Source: Clostridium estertheticum subsp. estertheticum | GTDB taxonomy: Bacteria > Bacillota > Clostridia > Clostridiales > Clostridiaceae | Direction of reading: 5' to 3' | NCBI RefSeq assembly: GCF_001877035.1 | Contig: NZ_CP015756.1 | Coordinates: forward strand, 487,001 to 551,000 | Length of the DNA: 64,000 bases | Shown: piece by piece, positions 32,591-41,712 of the stretch | Numbering within the stretch: the first letter of the stretch is position 1 | How the letters are laid out: every line of letters begins with the position of its first letter | Notes under the pieces: generated by a model | What the model was told of the DNA's origin: nothing | The model's input: the letters and a program-made list of their open reading frames with translations, nothing else | The model's database searches: none | Translations under genes and position numbers: made by a program

Positions 32591-33859
32591 CTATGAAATC
32601 TTATCAGTATAAAGCAAAACTTTTGATAACCTATTACCGTTTTCATACGTGATTCTAAATACATTTACGTGGTTACCTGTCACTTTATTATAAATTTTAT
32701 ATTTTTTATTACTAAGACTTGCATTTGAGTACACATTAAATGTTAGATTTTCATTTTGGATACCAGATTCTATAAAAATAGGATAAGAATATGTATTCTT
32801 AAATTTATAATCAAGAAGTCCAAAAGAAACTGTAGCATCAAGACCTTTCCCTATATAGCTGCAAGGCAAACTATGATGATATCTTTCCACAGAGGCAATA
32901 TTTGTTCTAAGTATTGCATTATAAAGTGTAGTTGAGACTTGGCACACTCCACCACCTAAGTCATCTACAACTTTGTCATTTACAATTCCTTTTGCTAGCT
33001 TATAGCCTTTTTTAGCAGATCTTTCACCCACTACATCATTAAAGCTAAAAAGATCACCAGGCATAACTATATGCCCGTTTATAGAATCAGAAGCTACTCG
33101 AATATTTTCTGACCGACTTTCATTTGAATTGCCAAAGTTAGTGGTAGAACTAGATATTAAAGTATTTATTCCTTCTAAATTGTTTTTTTTAATCTTAGGT
33201 TCAATATTTATTAATTTAGATTCTATTAGTAAATTTTGTTCTTGTTTTATATTTTCAACTTTGGTTTTTATTTCCTTTTTTAGACTGGCAGAATCTATAC
33301 TACGACCATACTCTTCTTTAGTTACAATTAACTCTCCTAAATTATTTCTGACAATAGTGGCATCTACAGCCTTCTTATTATTATCTTTAATAATATCCTT
33401 AAGAACTGTATCTACAATATCATAGTTGTATGTATGATTAAGTGTAATATTTTTCTTGCCAGGAGAGGTTATAGCAAAATATTTTTTTAGTGAATTACCT
33501 TCTTTTCCAATATCATAAGCTTCATCAACTGCAAGAGTATAATCATATTTCATATCAAGTTTAGATAAAGCAATAGTATATTGTTTATTATTAATTTTTA
33601 TTGTTATATTTTTTTTAGCAATGCTATTATTGTGTTTTTGAATGATAGCATTTTTAGCTTCCGTTTTAGTTTTTCCACCTATATTCGTATCTTCTATCCA
33701 TACTTGTGGATATATTTTTAGTTTATATTTTGAAATAGCATTATGAATAAGAAGAATTTGTAGTACAAATAGAACTAGGACTACCCCCGCTATAATAGAT
33801 ACCCGTTTTGTTTCCTTTTTATTTTTATTTCTAGGGTTTTTAACAATATTTGAGATCAT
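32591..33859 (-). CDS. VanW-family protein with peptidoglycan-binding-like domain
   Basis: 422 residues. A basic cytoplasmic start, one membrane anchor (VSIIAGVVLVLFVLQILLI, residues 20-38), then an extracellular part: a putative peptidoglycan-binding 4 domain (about 60-220) and the VanW domain (about 240-390) with the conserved IVMPGDLFSFNDVVGER, GGGVCQVSTTLYNAIL and RYHHSLPCSYIG motifs. VanW was named for a vancomycin-resistance cluster but its reaction is unknown; such proteins are common in clostridia without resistance genes. GGAG lies eight bases upstream of the ATG. Convergent with the GGDEF gene with only 14 bases between. Confidence 0.9.
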   Translation of the reverse strand: MISNIVKNPRNKNKKETKRVSIIAGVVLVLFVLQILLIHNAISKYKLKIYPQVWIEDTNIGGKTKTEAKNAIIQKHNNSIAKKNITIKINNKQYTIALSKLDMKYDYTLAVDEAYDIGKEGNSLKKYFAITSPGKKNITLNHTYNYDIVDTVLKDIIKDNNKKAVDATIVRNNLGELIVTKEEYGRSIDSASLKKEIKTKVENIKQEQNLLIESKLINIEPKIKKNNLEGINTLISSSTTNFGNSNESRSENIRVASDSINGHIVMPGDLFSFNDVVGERSAKKGYKLAKGIVNDKVVDDLGGGVCQVSTTLYNAILRTNIASVERYHHSLPCSYIGKGLDATVSFGLLDYKFKNTYSYPIFIESGIQNENLTFNVYSNASLSNKKYKIYNKVTGNHVNVFRITYENGNRLSKVLLYTDKIS

Positions 33860-34089
33860 AGTAGTTGCTCCTTTTTTACAATTAATATTATATATTACAT
33901 GTATAATATTAAAACTATTATGGAAATTTTACAATAGATGTAATGATTTATATTAAATTAATTATTTATTTAAATTAATATCAAAAGTACTTAGATCATT
34001 TTAAAAAAATTTACCATATATTCTAACTTATCTCTTATAGAGCATAGACTTAAATATGGTATTATTTTTAAAAATGGAGGATTGTATTG

Positions 34090-34845
34090 ATGCTTACTAA
34101 TTTTAATTTGCTTGTTCATATAAGTAATATAGGTTTTTTTACTGCATGGATTGGAACAATGATTGGAATACTACTTTGTTTTATTACTACAGATAATGGG
34201 AGAAGATTTAAAGGTACTGTTTTGGGATTTCTTGGAGGCCTTATGCTTGCTATAATTTGCTTCGATTTAATACCAGAAGCATTTGAAAATGGTAATGCAT
34301 ATATCGCAACAATTGGTATATTTATCGGACTTATTACTGCACTATTAATTGATAGTGGTGTTAGTTATCTTAATTTTGGAAATTCATATGGTGAAAAAAA
34401 GAGATATTTAAAAGTAGCTCTTTTTATGGCGATAGGTTCAGGCATACATAATATACCCGCTGGAATTGCATTAGGTTCACTCTTAAATATTTCATATACC
34501 AGAGGATTGCAGTTAGCAATTGCTCTACTGCTTCATGGAATACCCGAAGGACTAACTTTAGGCATGTATCTTAAGGAAGGGGAGGCTAAAATATATACAA
34601 TAATATTTTTTTCGATTTTTACATCTATACCAATGGGGATAGGTGCTTTAATGGGAGGAATTTTAAATAGTGTATCACCTATAATTATTTGCATTAGCTT
34701 ATCATTTGCTGCTGGCTTAATATTATATACTGTTTGCAAAGAGATAATACCTGAATCTATTGGACTTTGGCGGGGGAGATTATCTGCAAGTGGTACAGTG
34801 CTTGGAATAATAGTAGGTAAGATCTTTGTTTCAATAATGCACTAG
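34090..34845 (+). CDS. ZIP-family divalent metal transporter
   Basis: 251 residues, about eight membrane segments. The metal-binding segments show the family signatures: GSGIHNIPAGIALG in segment 4 and LLHGIPEGLTLGMYL in segment 5, with the paired His and Glu residues. It would import or move zinc, iron or manganese. There is only a short loop between segments 3 and 4 (NSYGEKKR), without a His-rich stretch. The ATG at 34090 is nine bases after GGAGG; TTG at 34087 is the alternative. Confidence 0.9.
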   Translation: MLTNFNLLVHISNIGFFTAWIGTMIGILLCFITTDNGRRFKGTVLGFLGGLMLAIICFDLIPEAFENGNAYIATIGIFIGLITALLIDSGVSYLNFGNSYGEKKRYLKVALFMAIGSGIHNIPAGIALGSLLNISYTRGLQLAIALLLHGIPEGLTLGMYLKEGEAKIYTIIFFSIFTSIPMGIGALMGGILNSVSPIIICISLSFAAGLILYTVCKEIIPESIGLWRGRLSASGTVLGIIVGKIFVSIMH

Positions 34846-34999
34846 TTACTTCTTGGTTGACATGCCTTTTATTATTATAAGAATATAAAAATATAATACA
34901 AAAAAATATAAAAACCGACAATCTTCATAATAAACACATAAGTTTTTGATATATTTATTTTGTATTTTATAAAGCATAAACAAATGAGGAGATGTAATA

Positions 35000-36130
35000 A
35001 TGAAGACAGTCCTGAGAAGCCTTGCAGTTGTAATAATTTTTGTTTTAATTTCAAATGGAATAGTACTAGCAGCCCCAGCAAATGAGAAGTTACAACAGCA
35101 GAAAGATTCACTAACTATAATTAAGACCGAGAAAGAACAAGTTGAAATGAAAATAGAAGAGTTTGATAATGAAATTGAAAAGATTATGATTAAGACGGAA
35201 GACAATAAAAGAAAAATATCTGAAACTGAAAAGTCAATTGAAGTTGCCGCAGTGGAGGTTAAAAAGGTTGCAAAGGAGTCGCAGAAAGAACAGGGATTGT
35301 TTAATAGTAGAATGAGAGTTATGTACATAAATAGATCCGATGGATATTTGAGTATTATATTGGATTCAGAGAGTTTTGGAGATTTTATATCAAGAGTAGA
35401 TAACATAAAAAGCGTTGTAGAGTTTGACAAAAAATTAATGGTTAATTTTGAAGTATCACAAAAAGAATTAAAAGAAAAACAACAAAGTTTGAATAAGACA
35501 AAGGAAGCATTACAGAGTTTACAAGTAGAAAACAAGCAGAAGATTGAAAAGATAATGGTTACCAAAGAGTCACAAAACAAATTAGTAATGCAATTAAAGA
35601 ACAAGGAAATTGTTGCTAAAGAATTACAGAATAAATTGATTACTGAAAATAAAAGTAATAAGAATATTTCAGCGCAGATAATTGAACCTCAAGTGTCAGT
35701 AAATAAAAGTTTAACAAAAATAAGCAAATTAAAAAAATCAGTGCCTGCATATACGCCTTCAAGGGGTGGAGCAACAGTATCACAAGGGGCTATAGTAGCC
35801 TATGCTTCTAATTTTCTTGGAACGCCATATTTATGGGGTGGAACAACACCTTCAGGATTTGATTGCTCAGGATTCACACAATATGTATATGCACATTTTG
35901 GGATATCTGTAGGAAGAACTACATTTGATCAGATAAATGATGGTGTAGAGGTATCAAGGGATAATCTTCAGCCGGGAGATTTGGTGTTCTTTGGAAGTTT
36001 TGCTAATCCTCATCATATGGGTATGTATATTGGGGATAATAATTATATACATGCGCCTCATACAGGAGATGTAATTAAAATTTCAGCTTTGGGAAGAAAT
36101 GATTATGTAACTGCTAGAAGGGTAAAATAA
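35000..36130 (+). CDS. Secreted NlpC/P60 peptidoglycan endopeptidase with coiled-coil domain
   Basis: 376 residues. Signal peptide 1-25 (LAVVIIFVLISNGIVLAAPA), then a long coiled coil (about 26-235) of the CwlO/PcsB type, a short Ser/Pro linker (YTPSRGGA), and the NlpC/P60 domain (about 258-376) with catalytic Cys in SGFDCSGFTQYV and His in NPHHMGMYIGDNNYIHAPH. It should cut gamma-D-Glu-diamino acid bonds in peptide stems at the cell surface; coiled coils of this type usually mediate control by FtsEX. GAGGAG precedes the ATG. The coding frame of the opposite strand over 34846-35604 is only a shadow. Confidence 0.93.
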   Translation: MKTVLRSLAVVIIFVLISNGIVLAAPANEKLQQQKDSLTIIKTEKEQVEMKIEEFDNEIEKIMIKTEDNKRKISETEKSIEVAAVEVKKVAKESQKEQGLFNSRMRVMYINRSDGYLSIILDSESFGDFISRVDNIKSVVEFDKKLMVNFEVSQKELKEKQQSLNKTKEALQSLQVENKQKIEKIMVTKESQNKLVMQLKNKEIVAKELQNKLITENKSNKNISAQIIEPQVSVNKSLTKISKLKKSVPAYTPSRGGATVSQGAIVAYASNFLGTPYLWGGTTPSGFDCSGFTQYVYAHFGISVGRTTFDQINDGVEVSRDNLQPGDLVFFGSFANPHHMGMYIGDNNYIHAPHTGDVIKISALGRNDYVTARRVK

Positions 36131-36228
36131 ATTCTAAAGGTACAATTTTTTCATAAAATCAAATCTACATAAAGAAGTGGTAACATGTAATTCAGGAAAA
36201 AACATTATTAACTTAATATTTTGTGTGT

Positions 36229-36262
36229 GATGCCCCTCCGAATAGAGGAGGCATTATTTTTT
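36229..36262 (+). terminator. Terminator after the NlpC/P60 gene
   Basis: Stem TGCCCCTC / GAGGAGGCA with one mismatch, followed by a T-rich run. Confidence 0.8.
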
Positions 36263-36309
36263 GGTATTAAAAATAGCTATAATCTTATGTGTTAGATTCT
36301 TTAAAGAAG

Positions 36310-36366
36310 TTGACATATCTTTTTTTTAGTATTAATATGTAGTTATACCCCCCCACCTAGGGGGTA
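36310..36366 (+). promoter_or_regulatory. csoR-copA promoter with CsoR operator
   Basis: TTGACA (36310-36315), 17 bases, TAATAT (36333-36338). Directly behind lies the GC-rich inverted repeat TACCCCC...GGGGGTA (36346-36366), the typical CsoR site, which stands out in this AT-rich DNA. Repression by apo-CsoR covers the transcription start; Cu(I) would release it. Confidence 0.88.
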
Positions 36367-36387
36367 GGGTGTGAAAGAGGATAAATA

Positions 36388-36654
36388 ATGAATAATGAAC
36401 AAAAAGAAGCTATGAAAATTTTAAAAATATCAAAAGGACAAATTGAAGCAACTATCAAAATGATAGAAGATGAGAGGTATTGTGTAGATGTGTCAAATCA
36501 AATTATTGCTGCACAATCACTCCTAAAGAAAGCTAATTTATTGATTTTAAAACAGCACATGAATCACTGTGTTATGGAAGCCTTTGAGCATGACAAGGGC
36601 AGTGAGAAGATAGATGAAATTATAGGTCTCTTATCAAAAATAATTGGTAAATAG
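36388..36654 (+). CDS. csoR: Copper-sensing transcriptional repressor CsoR
   Basis: 88 residues, all-helical CsoR/RcnR (DUF156) fold. The Cu(I) ligands are C36 in ERYCVDVSNQI, and H61 and C65 in LKQHMNHCVME, which is the C-H-C pattern of genuine copper sensors. It should repress its own operon by binding the site at 36346-36366. AGAGGA precedes the ATG; copA follows after 27 bases. Confidence 0.95.
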   Translation: MNNEQKEAMKILKISKGQIEATIKMIEDERYCVDVSNQIIAAQSLLKKANLLILKQHMNHCVMEAFEHDKGSEKIDEIIGLLSKIIGK

Positions 36655-36681
36655 AATATATAGAATAAGGAGGTAAATTAT

Positions 36682-39132
36682 ATGGTAACTAAGTCATTGA
36701 AAGTAGAAGGAATGACCTGCGGGGCATGTGCGAAAGCAATTGAAAGAGTAACTAAAAAATTGCCAGGGATTTCTGAGTCAAGTGTGAATATTGCAACAGA
36801 AAAATTAAAGATAGTTTATGATGATTCTTTGATTAAATTATCTGATATACAAAATGTTGTTGATAAGGCGGGATATAAATTATTAGCCCAGACAACTAAT
36901 AAAACATTAAAACTTGAGGGAATGAGTTGTGCATCTTGTGCAAAAAATATAGAAAGAATAACTAGAAAACTCAATGGAGTTATAGAATCAAATGTAAATT
37001 ATGCTACTGAAAAACTAACGATTTCTTTTGAGCCATCCTTAGTTAAAACTTCAGATATAAAGAAGGCTATAGCAAAAGGCGGATACAAGGCTCTTGAGGA
37101 AGAAAATAATGTAGATCTTGATAAAGAGAAAAAAGAAAAGGATATAAAGGCATTATGGAATAGATTTTTAATATCTGCTATATTTGGAGTGCCATTATTA
37201 CTAGTTGCAATGGTACCAATGATTGTTATGAAAATGGATATGATGCTACCAAGTGTTATTGATCCTATGATGCATCTTAAAGCGTATGCTGCTATACAAT
37301 TAATACTTGTTATTCCCATAATGATAACAGGTAGAAGATATTTCATAGTGGGATTCAAGTCTTTAGCACGGTTAAGTCCTAATATGGATTCATTAATATC
37401 CATGGGAGCATCAGCTGCATTTTTATATAGTATATTTGCAGTTTATGAAATATTCATTGGGAATACTGGTTATGAGATGTATTTTGAATCGGCAGGTATA
37501 ATATTAACTCTTATAACTCTAGGAAAGTATTTAGAGTCAGTAACAAAAGGAAAAACATCTGAGGCAATTAAAAAGCTTATGGGACTCCAACCAAAAACTG
37601 CAATTATAATTAGACTGGATAAAGAAGTTGAAATTCCAATTGATGAAGTAGAAGTTGGAGATATAGTTGTTGTAAAACCTGGAGAAAAAATGCCTGTGGA
37701 TGGTGAAGTTGTTTTCGGAACTACATCTGTAGATGAGTCAATGCTTACAGGTGAGAGTATGCCGGTTGAGAAAAGCATTGGACACAAAATAATTGGAGCA
37801 AGCATAAATAAAAATGGTTCTATTAAATTTAAGGCAACTAAAGTTGGTAAAGATACAGCCCTTGCACAAATTATTACATTAGTTGAAAATGCTCAAGGAT
37901 CAAAAGCACCAATAGCTAAAATGGCAGATATTATATCTGGTTATTTTGTTCCAGTGGTTATAGGACTTGCGTTAATATCGTCTTTATCTTGGCTAATAGC
38001 TGGTCAAACGGGAGTATTTTCACTAACAATATTTATTTCAGTGCTTGTAATTGCTTGTCCATGTGCACTTGGACTTGCAACACCAACGGCTATAATGGTT
38101 GGAACAGGAAAAGGCGCAGAATATGGGGTGCTTATAAAAAGTGGTACGGCCCTTGAAACAGCACATAAAATTCAAACTATTGTATTCGATAAAACTGGAA
38201 CTTTAACTGAGGGGAAACCGAAAGTAACAGATATAGTTACTATAGCTGATGTTGATGAGGACTATTTATTAGTAATAGCGGCTACTGCAGAAAAAGGTTC
38301 AGAACATCCACTTGGTGAAGCAATAGTAAAAGAAGCAGAGGAAAGAAAACTAGATTTCAAAAGGACAGAGAAATTTAATGCTGTGCCAGGTAGGGGAATA
38401 GATGTAACTATAGATGGTAAAAAAATATTACTTGGAAACAAAAAACTTATGGATGAGAGCAATGTTTCTTTATTAGATTTAGAGGAAATATCGGATAAAC
38501 TTGCGGTTGAAGGAAAGACGCCTATGTTTATTGCTATTGAAGGTAAATTAAGTGGCATAATTGCAGTAGCCGACACAGTTAAAGAAAACAGTAAAAAGGC
38601 TATAGAAAGGCTTCATAGTATGGGAATACAAGTTGCGATGATAACAGGTGATAATAAAAGAACAGCAGAATCAATCGCAAGGCAAGTTGGAATAGATACA
38701 ATACTTGCTGAAGTATTACCAGAAGATAAGGCAAATGAAGTAAAAAAACTACAAGCAGAAGGAAAAAAGGTTGCTATGGTTGGTGATGGAATAAATGATG
38801 CACCAGCACTTGCACAAGCGGATATCGGTATTGCTATAGGATCTGGGACTGATGTTGCAATGGAGTCTGCAGATATCGTACTTATGAGAAGTGATTTAAT
38901 GGACGTACCTACAGCTATTCAGTTAAGTAAGAAAACTATAACAAATATTAAGCAAAATCTATTTTGGGCTTTTGGATATAATATTCTAGGAATACCAGTT
39001 GCAATGGGAGTGTTACATTTATTTGGTGGCCCGCTTTTAAATCCAATTATCGCGGCCCTTGCAATGAGCTTTAGTTCAGTTTCAGTATTATCAAATGCAT
39101 TACGCTTAAAGGGCTTTAAGCCATTAAGATAA
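36682..39132 (+). CDS. copA: Cu(I)-exporting P1B-type ATPase CopA
   Basis: 816 residues. Two N-terminal HMA domains (GMTCGAC at about residue 11, GMSCASC at about 80), then the P1B ATPase core with eight membrane segments: TGES actuator motif, the transport-site CPC in VIACPCALGLATPTA, phosphorylation motif DKTGTLTEGK, HP in SEHPLGEAIV, and GDGINDAPAL. The last membrane segment ends in the MSFSSVSVLSNALRL signature of Cu(I) pumps. It exports copper from the cytoplasm. AAGGAGG lies before the ATG; cotranscribed with csoR and closed by a strong terminator. Confidence 0.96.
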   Translation: MVTKSLKVEGMTCGACAKAIERVTKKLPGISESSVNIATEKLKIVYDDSLIKLSDIQNVVDKAGYKLLAQTTNKTLKLEGMSCASCAKNIERITRKLNGVIESNVNYATEKLTISFEPSLVKTSDIKKAIAKGGYKALEEENNVDLDKEKKEKDIKALWNRFLISAIFGVPLLLVAMVPMIVMKMDMMLPSVIDPMMHLKAYAAIQLILVIPIMITGRRYFIVGFKSLARLSPNMDSLISMGASAAFLYSIFAVYEIFIGNTGYEMYFESAGIILTLITLGKYLESVTKGKTSEAIKKLMGLQPKTAIIIRLDKEVEIPIDEVEVGDIVVVKPGEKMPVDGEVVFGTTSVDESMLTGESMPVEKSIGHKIIGASINKNGSIKFKATKVGKDTALAQIITLVENAQGSKAPIAKMADIISGYFVPVVIGLALISSLSWLIAGQTGVFSLTIFISVLVIACPCALGLATPTAIMVGTGKGAEYGVLIKSGTALETAHKIQTIVFDKTGTLTEGKPKVTDIVTIADVDEDYLLVIAATAEKGSEHPLGEAIVKEAEERKLDFKRTEKFNAVPGRGIDVTIDGKKILLGNKKLMDESNVSLLDLEEISDKLAVEGKTPMFIAIEGKLSGIIAVADTVKENSKKAIERLHSMGIQVAMITGDNKRTAESIARQVGIDTILAEVLPEDKANEVKKLQAEGKKVAMVGDGINDAPALAQADIGIAIGSGTDVAMESADIVLMRSDLMDVPTAIQLSKKTITNIKQNLFWAFGYNILGIPVAMGVLHLFGGPLLNPIIAALAMSFSSVSVLSNALRLKGFKPLR

Positions 39133-39143
39133 ATTTAAATTAT

Positions 39144-39188
39144 AAAAGGTTCAAGTATTACACAAAATGTAATACTTGAACCTTTTTT
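39144..39188. terminator. Terminator between copA and the HMA-SafE gene
   Basis: A 19-bp stem (39144-39162 with 39168-39186) and five-base loop; T-run for copA, A-run for the convergent gene. Confidence 0.93.
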
Positions 39189-39210
39189 ATTAAATGCATT
39201 AAATTTTTAG

Positions 39211-40587
39211 TTATTTACAGCAAGGCATACCACTAGATGGGGTTGGAATAGAAGAATCAGGTTTTGAGGTATCAACGGTATTTATATTATCAACAACTTT
39301 AATTACCCCACGAATCATACCCATTCCACAACTGAAGCTTATATCATTATCTTTTGGTGTGAATTCAATTATATTATCGCCAGCTTGTAAATTCTTTTGA
39401 ATGTTTAAGGAAGGTATAACAATTTGTCCATTACAGGAATTTAATGCTTTGCCATCAATTATCCATTTTACAGGCATATTCTTTTGGACGTATTGGCCAT
39501 TTGGAGTATATCCATTATCGTCTGCTGTCATTCTAATTATTTGAACTCCATTTTCAATTACTGGTTTATTGGCCTTTGACGATGATGTTGCTGTTTTATT
39601 ACCAGATAAGCTAGCGGTTAATGTAGTTGTTGAAGGAACGTTTATACCAGCGAGTGTTAGTCCACGAGTTCCCATTACAATACCTAAAACTACAACTAGT
39701 ATTCCACTGAATCTTAAAAGAGTCTTTGTATATCCTTTAGTAATTAAACCTGATAATGCTCCAAAGGTCAACATTAAAGGCACTGTGCCGAGAGAAAATA
39801 GTAGCATAGACATGGCACCACTAAAAGCACTTCCAGTGCCTAGGGCATATAGTTGCATTGTTTGAAGTGGTCCACAGGGCATAAGCCCATTTAAAACACC
39901 AATTAAAAAAGGAGCCTTTGGTTTTTTCTTAATTGAACAAGTGGACCACGGCAATTTGAAGTTAAGTCTTCTAAATAAGCTAAAGCCACTCATATTAAGG
40001 CCCATTATTATCATAAACATACCTGCAAATATTTGAAGCCCAGCTTTTGCGGTTATGGATAGTGAAAGTACTGAACCTAGAGCACCAACTATCCCACCGA
40101 TTATTGTATAGGATAGAACTCTTCCTGCATTGTATAGAAGGGCAGGTCTTACAGAATCAAATTTACTTTTGCTATCTTTAGTTATGCTTTGCGATAACAT
40201 TATTCCACCACACATACCAACGCAATGTATTGAGGTAAGAACCCCAACAATGAATAGAACAAAATATGTAGCACCGTTTAGTTTAGATGTCATATCAAGT
40301 CCACTTGATGAATTGCCAATTAATATAATTGCCGCTACGATTATAAATATGCCTGCTATTTTAGAATGGCTCCCATCTTTTGTACTATAACCAGCTACAT
40401 TTATAGCAGTTCTAATTTTTTCGAGATTGCAGAGATTAGTATCATATTCTACAGTTAGAGATTGAGTATTGAAACTCGCCATAGCATTTTTAACACCAGT
40501 GAGTTTTGTAACTGCTCTTTCCACTCTTGATTGACAGGATGTACATGTCATGCCGAAGACTTTTATTTTTTCTCTTTTAACACCCAC
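39211..40587 (-). CDS. HMA - TauE/SafE-like membrane - cupredoxin-like fusion protein
   Basis: 458 residues in three modules. Residues 1-70 are an HMA domain with GMTCTSC. Residues about 75-320 form six to seven membrane segments of the DsbD/UreH-like SafE family, with the conserved SIHCVGMCGGI and NGLMPCGPLQTMQLYALGTG motifs. Residues about 345-440 are an extracytoplasmic beta-rich domain of cupredoxin type, with possible copper ligands in ALNSCNGQIV and ISFSCGMGMIRG; the protein ends in MPCCK. The design suggests movement of copper or thiol redox equivalents across the membrane. The start is GTG at 40587, seven bases after AGGAGG; an ATG just upstream is out of frame. It may be the last gene of the minus-strand redox operon. 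Confidence 0.85.
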   Translation of the reverse strand: MGVKREKIKVFGMTCTSCQSRVERAVTKLTGVKNAMASFNTQSLTVEYDTNLCNLEKIRTAINVAGYSTKDGSHSKIAGIFIIVAAIILIGNSSSGLDMTSKLNGATYFVLFIVGVLTSIHCVGMCGGIMLSQSITKDSKSKFDSVRPALLYNAGRVLSYTIIGGIVGALGSVLSLSITAKAGLQIFAGMFMIIMGLNMSGFSLFRRLNFKLPWSTCSIKKKPKAPFLIGVLNGLMPCGPLQTMQLYALGTGSAFSGAMSMLLFSLGTVPLMLTFGALSGLITKGYTKTLLRFSGILVVVLGIVMGTRGLTLAGINVPSTTTLTASLSGNKTATSSSKANKPVIENGVQIIRMTADDNGYTPNGQYVQKNMPVKWIIDGKALNSCNGQIVIPSLNIQKNLQAGDNIIEFTPKDNDISFSCGMGMIRGVIKVVDNINTVDTSKPDSSIPTPSSGMPCCK

Positions 40588-40701
40588 ATTTCCACCTCCT
40601 AAAATCTTTTAATATAATTTCGAGAATCTGAATCTATAATTAAAATTATACGAGATAGTTGTGTAGATTTTATAAAGATGTTATTGCTTTTAAAACAAAG
40701 A

Positions 40702-41062
40702 TTATTCATATAATGGCTTAATGCCATAATGTAGTGATGCTATCCCAAGTGTTAGAGATTTAAACTCGGTATTGTCAAAATCGATGTGTTCAAATTCCTC
40801 TCTAAGTTGTACCTTAGGCATAAAGCCATTTACTGAATCCCTTAAATAGTAATAAGCAGCTTTATCTTGGGTACCTAAATAGCCAATAATAGGTAGCGCG
40901 AAGTTGAAATATAAATTATATATATTTCTAAAAATAGGCAGTTCAGGCTTAGATAATTCTAATTCTAAGCAAACCACTTTCCCACCTTATTGTGTTTAAT
41001 CTATCATATTTAGTAGCAATTGATGAAAATACATCGTGTATATTTATAGCCGCTTGTTTCAT
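40702..41062 (-). pseudogene. menG: menG/ubiE methyltransferase gene with large internal deletion and frameshift
   Basis: AAGGAGG and ATG at 41062 open a frame that begins like MenG/UbiE (HDVFSSIATKYDRLNTI), then turns into unrelated codons and stops. From about 40990 another frame carries the C-terminal third of the same family: GKVVCLELELSKPELPIF, then RNIYNLYFNFALPIIGYLG, AYYYLRDSVNGFM and LTLGIASLHYGIKP. A normal MenG has about 230-240 residues; roughly 110 codons, including the SAM-binding motifs, are missing, and the two parts are out of frame. It cannot encode a working (demethyl)menaquinone C-methyltransferase. It lies 12 bases after the CPBP gene, in the menA operon. Confidence 0.85.
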
Positions 41063-41074
41063 GATTTAACCTCC

Positions 41075-41695
41075 TTACATCAAGGGGAATATTACGAAAA
41101 TTGTTAAGTCCCAAATTGCATGGGATATAATTACTGGAAGTAAGCTTTTTTCTTTTTTATAAAGCCGTCCCCAAAATATTCCACATACTAATGCTGCTAT
41201 TACAAGCATCACATTGCCTGTAATTATGTGAACACCAGCATATAAAAGAACTGAGATAAGATATCCCTTAGTCTCACCCATTTTTTTAGATAGAGTATTT
41301 TGTATAAAACCTCTCCAATATATTTCTTCTCCTGGGCCAATTATAAATAAAAGTAGTAAGCCTATCCAAATTAAATTTCCATTAGACCTATTACTGTAAA
41401 CTGATAATACCTGCGAATCTTTAAAAGGAAATATGAAACCTGATATAATGTTTCCTAAATAAAATATTATATATAGTACTATAGCTGAGAAAATTCCAAT
41501 TAGAATATGCCTTATATTTGGTTTACCAATTTTAAAAATATCTTTATTAAAAATAAATGACATTAACACTAATGCTGAAATTGACAGACTCATTTCTAAC
41601 CAAAAATTCATTGATTTTATTACAAAAAGTAAATACCAAAGAATGATTGCTACAATTAATGTAAAAATAATATATTTAGAATTTTTTTTGTTCAA
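41075..41695 (-). CDS. CPBP-family intramembrane metalloprotease-like protein
   Basis: 206 residues, six to seven membrane segments. The CAAX-protease/bacteriocin-processing motifs are present: GEEIYWRGFIQNTL (EExxxR), the His in LLYAGVHIITG and HAIWDLTIF near the C-terminus. Substrate unknown; in operons of this kind such proteins may process or stabilise membrane partners. I prefer the TTG at 41695, seven bases after AAAGGAGG. The alternative is ATG at 41716, which overlaps the menA stop codon as ATGA and would add seven residues. Confidence 0.85.
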   Translation of the reverse strand: MNKKNSKYIIFTLIVAIILWYLLFVIKSMNFWLEMSLSISALVLMSFIFNKDIFKIGKPNIRHILIGIFSAIVLYIIFYLGNIISGFIFPFKDSQVLSVYSNRSNGNLIWIGLLLLFIIGPGEEIYWRGFIQNTLSKKMGETKGYLISVLLYAGVHIITGNVMLVIAALVCGIFWGRLYKKEKSLLPVIISHAIWDLTIFVIFPLM

Positions 41696-41712
41696 GTCTA
41701 GTCCTCCTTTTA

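Noticed and set aside
34846-35604. 252-codon minus-strand open frame
   Set aside because: It lies antiparallel over the 5' part of the NlpC/P60 gene, is Cys/Ser/Phe-rich nonsense without family features and has no ribosome binding site; the plus-strand gene has a signal peptide and catalytic motifs.
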